Positions 5,244 to 7,910 of a stretch of 7,910 nucleotides of DNA are shown piece by piece. How positions within the stretch are numbered: the first letter of the stretch is position 1; each line of letters opens with the position of its first letter. The stretch comes from an uncultured Megasphaera sp. (GTDB lineage Bacteria > Bacillota > Negativicutes > Veillonellales > Megasphaeraceae), in assembly GCF_958350005.1 (NCBI RefSeq), contig NZ_CATWFF010000096.1, positions 1 to 7,910 on the forward strand, written 5' to 3'. The translations under genes were made by a program, and so were the position numbers. Below the pieces are notes generated by a model. That model worked only from the letters and a program-made list of their open reading frames with translations. It was not told the origin of the DNA and ran no database searches.

Positions 5244-5252
5244 TGATATAAT
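5244..5252 (+). promoter_or_regulatory. Extended -10 promoter of the Nudix-decarboxylase-tmk operon
   Basis: A perfect TATAAT (5247-5252) is preceded by the extended -10 TG (5244-5245). The best -35 at 17-base spacing, TGTACC (5224-5229), is poor. Transcription would start near 5259, about 45 bases before the first gene. A weak -35 with a strong extended -10 is compatible with activation through the nearby inverted repeat. Confidence 0.6.
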
Positions 5253-5303
5253 GACACGTGCATATATTGTGGAGAATAGGAGTCGAAAGGGCGGAAGAGA
5301 GAA

Positions 5304-5768
5304 ATGGCGCAGGAAGAAAAGATACGCATGGGTATCAGCGTGAAAGCCATGATTTTTCATGAAGGCAAGTTGTTGATTTTACAGAAAAACGATGCAGAAG
5401 GGCTGCATCACTGGGAGTTCCCCGGCGGCGGCCTGCAGTTTGGCGAAGATTTTGAAGCAGGACTGCGCAGGGAAGTTCGGGAAGAAACGGGCCTGGATGT
5501 CGAGCTGGAAGCGCCGGCCGGGATTTGGAGTTATCAGAAGAGAAATGGCCAGTTTTTGAACGGCGTTATTTTTACGGCTATGGCAGTGACGGCGAACGTG
5601 CGTCTTTCAGAAGAACATCTGGCCTACCATTGGGTGACAGCTGACGAATTTCCAACCTACCGGCTGCATGGCTCGCTGCAGCGGTCTCTGCGGCAGATGA
5701 AAGGTTTTGCCTATGATCGGAGCTATGCCCTGCTGCAGACGTTTTTAGCACGGATACAGGAGAAATAG
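5304..5768 (+). CDS. Nudix hydrolase (154 aa)
   Basis: Nudix enzymes cleave nucleoside diphosphates linked to another group, using a metal bound by the Nudix box. The full box is present at residues 42-64: Gly42, Glu48, then REVREETGL (56-64), with metal ligands Glu57, Glu60 and Glu61. Just before it is WEFPGGG (37-43). The fold core begins at about residue 11 (ISVKAMIFHEGKLLIL). The single-domain length is typical. The substrate cannot be read: candidates include oxidised nucleotides and ADP-ribose-type compounds. The start has a purine-rich GGAAGAGAG upstream; Met9 is a possible later start. It is first in a tight operon, two bases before the decarboxylase gene, whose ribosome binding site lies inside this gene's end. 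Confidence 0.9.
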   Translation: MAQEEKIRMGISVKAMIFHEGKLLILQKNDAEGLHHWEFPGGGLQFGEDFEAGLRREVREETGLDVELEAPAGIWSYQKRNGQFLNGVIFTAMAVTANVRLSEEHLAYHWVTADEFPTYRLHGSLQRSLRQMKGFAYDRSYALLQTFLARIQEK

Positions 5769-5770
5769 AT

Positions 5771-7225
5771 ATGGATAGGCTACGACAGCAGCGTGCCCCT
5801 TTTGCAGAGGCGCTGGAAGCATATTGTGCGAAGCATATGGTGCCTTTTCATACGCCAGGGCATAAAGCAGGGAACGGGGCGCCTGCCTATGAGAAAGCTC
5901 TCTTTGGCGACGCTCTGCGCCGTGATTTGGGGCTCATGTATGCTCTGGATGATTTGTTTCAGCCTGAAGGCCCGCTGAAAGAGGCCATGGAACTGGCTGC
6001 TGATCTGTACGGAGCAGGGCAGACCTTTTTCTCGATTAACGGCACAACGGCCTGCATTGAAGCCATGATCCTGGCTGTATGCCGCCGCGGCGATGAAATC
6101 ATTATCCCCCGCGAAGCCCATCGTTCGGTGATGGGCGGCTTGGTCCTGAGCGGTGCTGTGCCGGTATATATGGAAAGCCGGTTTGCCGAGAAAGAGCAGA
6201 TTTCCCTCGGCCCTGACCTGGCAAGTCTGCAGCAGGCTATTGCTGCCCATCCCCAGGCAAAAGCCGTTTTATTTACGTATCCCACCTATGACGGCATTGC
6301 TGTGAAACTGACGGAAATGACGGCGTATGCACATGCTCACGGCCTTATGGTCCTGGTCGATGAAGCGCATGGAGCACACCTGCCTTTCTCGCCGGATCTG
6401 CCGGCATCTGCCCTGTCCTGCGGGGCAGACTGTACAGCTCAGAGTACGCATAAGCTGACGGGCTCACTGACCCAGACGTCCATGCTGCACTGCCGCCGCG
6501 GATTTCCTCTGACTGAGAAAGTGCGGGCCGCTATGGCTCTGGTTCAGTCGACGAGCCCTCATTACTGGTTCCTGGCGTCTCTGGACAGTGCCCGGCAGCA
6601 GCTGGCTCTCTATGGGGAAGAACGGATTGCCGGCGCAGTGGCGTTGGCCAGGAAGATTCGCAATTCATTGAATCAGATTCCAGGAATTCATTCTTTTGGC
6701 CGGGAAATCCTGTCCTATGACAGCGTAGCGGCCTTAGATGAAACGAAGGTTACCATTGATTTTGCCGGCTTGGGGCTGGATGGCAGACAGGCAGAGCAGC
6801 TCCTCCGCCGTGAAGGCATCGAAGTGGAACTGGTAGCAGCGCATCACGTCCTGGCTCTGATTACGCTGGGAGACGATGCAGAATCGGCTGCAGCGCTGGT
6901 CCGGGCCTGCACGCACATTGCCGGCGGCCGCCAGGCGCGGTCCGTGTCGGTACAGCCGGAACGGCCTCTTCCCCGGCCTGAGGTCGTCGTATCGCCGCAG
7001 GATGCGTGGAATGGCGATACCGAATGTATTCCTTTAGACAGCGCACGGGATTGTATTGCTGCCGAGACCATTACCTTTTATCCGCCAGGAATTCCGGTCA
7101 TTGCCTTAGGGGAACGCATGACAGCCGAGGTGCTGACGTATATACGGGAAAAAATGGCTGCCGGGTATACGCCTAATGGGCCGGCAGATGGTTCGCTGCG
7201 AACGATTCGCATACTGAAAAGGTGA
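5771..7225 (+). CDS. Orn/Lys/Arg decarboxylase family PLP enzyme (484 aa)
   Basis: This fold-type I PLP enzyme would decarboxylate a basic amino acid (arginine, lysine or ornithine) to a polyamine or precursor. The N-terminus carries the family signature PFHTPGHKAG (25-34). The PLP site is intact: NGTT (90-93), His117 for ring stacking, DEAHGAH (197-203) with Asp197 for the pyridine nitrogen, and STHK (225-228) with Lys228 as the Schiff-base lysine. The C-terminal domain includes YPPGIP (437-442). It is the short form, like B. subtilis SpeA and YaaO, without the N-terminal wing domain of the 700+ residue acid-induced enzymes. Substrate is not readable from motifs. CAGGAG (5757-5762) precedes the ATG. 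It lies directly before tmk, as yaaO does in B. subtilis. Confidence 0.9.
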   Translation: MDRLRQQRAPFAEALEAYCAKHMVPFHTPGHKAGNGAPAYEKALFGDALRRDLGLMYALDDLFQPEGPLKEAMELAADLYGAGQTFFSINGTTACIEAMILAVCRRGDEIIIPREAHRSVMGGLVLSGAVPVYMESRFAEKEQISLGPDLASLQQAIAAHPQAKAVLFTYPTYDGIAVKLTEMTAYAHAHGLMVLVDEAHGAHLPFSPDLPASALSCGADCTAQSTHKLTGSLTQTSMLHCRRGFPLTEKVRAAMALVQSTSPHYWFLASLDSARQQLALYGEERIAGAVALARKIRNSLNQIPGIHSFGREILSYDSVAALDETKVTIDFAGLGLDGRQAEQLLRREGIEVELVAAHHVLALITLGDDAESAAALVRACTHIAGGRQARSVSVQPERPLPRPEVVVSPQDAWNGDTECIPLDSARDCIAAETITFYPPGIPVIALGERMTAEVLTYIREKMAAGYTPNGPADGSLRTIRILKR

Positions 7226-7230
7226 AGAAA

Positions 7231-7908
7231 ATGAAAGGTAAATTAGTGATTATTGAAGGCGGCGACGGCAGCGGCAAGGCGACGCAGACGGATCTTCTCG
7301 TCCGGCGCCTGCGCCAGGAAGGCTGCCAGGTCCGCTCTGTAAGTTTCCCCGATTATGACAGTGAGTCGAGCGCCCTGGTCAAAATGTACCTGCGCGGTGA
7401 TTTCGGCACTGATGCTGATGCGGTCAATCCCTATGCGGCTTCTGCGTTTTACGCCGTCGACCGCTTTGCGTCGTACCAGATGCAGTGGAAGCGGTTTTTG
7501 CTGGACGGCGGCATCGTCGTAGCTGACCGGTACACGACGAGCAATATGCTCTATCAGATGATCAAGATAGAGGGAGAGAAAGCTCAAACTGCCTATCTGG
7601 ACTGGCTGTGGGACTTTGAATTTGTCAAACTGGGACTTCCCGTTCCCGACGCCGTCGTATTGCTGGATGTGCCCTTGACGGTGACGGAACAGCTCATGGC
7701 CAACCGGCAGGGAAAAACGGGCGGCACTACCGGTGATATTCATGAAGGCAATGAAGGGTTTCTGCGGAAATGCCATGATGCCTATGACGTCCTGGCCCGC
7801 CGGTACGGCTGGCTGCGCGTATCCTGTGCACAGGAAGGACAGATGCGGCCGGCAGGGGCTATTCATGATGATGTATACCAGCTGGTGCAGGTTGTGCTGA
7901 ACCTATAG
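7231..7908 (+). CDS. tmk: dTMP (thymidylate) kinase (225 aa)
   Basis: The enzyme phosphorylates dTMP to dTDP with ATP, an essential step to dTTP. The P-loop is EGGDGSGKATQ (9-19), with Lys16. The family motifs follow: FPDY (39-42), DR (77-78) and DRYTTSN (99-105). A lid-like segment, ANRQGK...GDIHE, contains Arg and Lys. The P-loop has Ala where Ser or Thr usually follows the Lys, with Thr next; I recall similar GKxTQ forms in clostridial relatives, so this is probably a subfamily trait. I chose the ATG at 7231 because AAAGGTGA (7217-7224) is a good ribosome binding site. A GTG at 7222, overlapping the upstream stop, would add three residues but has no clear site. The gene is complete, ending two bases before the window edge. 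Confidence 0.9.
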   Translation: MKGKLVIIEGGDGSGKATQTDLLVRRLRQEGCQVRSVSFPDYDSESSALVKMYLRGDFGTDADAVNPYAASAFYAVDRFASYQMQWKRFLLDGGIVVADRYTTSNMLYQMIKIEGEKAQTAYLDWLWDFEFVKLGLPVPDAVVLLDVPLTVTEQLMANRQGKTGGTTGDIHEGNEGFLRKCHDAYDVLARRYGWLRVSCAQEGQMRPAGAIHDDVYQLVQVVLNL

Positions 7909-7910
7909 AG

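Overview
The window carries a bacterial ribosomal-protein/transcription cluster (rpmG-secE-nusG-rplK-rplA-rplJ-rplL) followed by a short accessory segment: a convergent B6-vitamer kinase gene and a divergent Nudix hydrolase / Orn-Lys-Arg decarboxylase / dTMP kinase operon. Gene order, strong AAGGAGG ribosome binding sites, a Bacillus-type L10 leader and a decarboxylase-tmk pair like B. subtilis yaaO-tmk all point to Firmicutes. The protein style and moderate G+C would suit the Negativicutes (a Megasphaera-like organism), but that assignment is by impression, with no database search.

Layout. 38-424 (-): small secreted protein of unknown function. 425-653: divergent intergenic region with two near-consensus promoters pointing towards rpmG, a terminator-like hairpin between them and a structured leader. 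654-4114 (+): L33, SecE, NusG, L11, L1, L10 and L7/L12. 4115-4301: two strong intrinsic terminators, one for each of the facing transcripts. 4302-5129 (-): pyridoxal/pyridoxamine kinase. 5130-5303: divergent promoter region with a perfect 8-bp inverted repeat between the two promoters. 5304-7908 (+): Nudix hydrolase, fold-type I PLP decarboxylase and dTMP kinase, packed with gaps of 2 and 5 bases. Nothing is visible in 1-37 or in the last two bases.

The genes are ordinary; the RNA regulation is the most interesting part. Both L11 and L1 are preceded by the same small RNA fold. It has a GTGG/CCAC helix, an asymmetric internal loop, and a second 5-bp helix whose sequence differs completely between the two copies while its pairing is kept. 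The fold resembles the L1-binding region of 23S rRNA, so L1 probably represses both cistrons separately. The rplA-rplJ gap holds an L10-type leader with a clear terminator and a competing antiterminator. rplL ends in a 16-bp terminator and rpoB does not follow, so the usual rplJL-rpoBC linkage is broken here.

I found no sign of mobile elements, CRISPR, tRNA or rRNA genes, or an undescribed multi-gene system.
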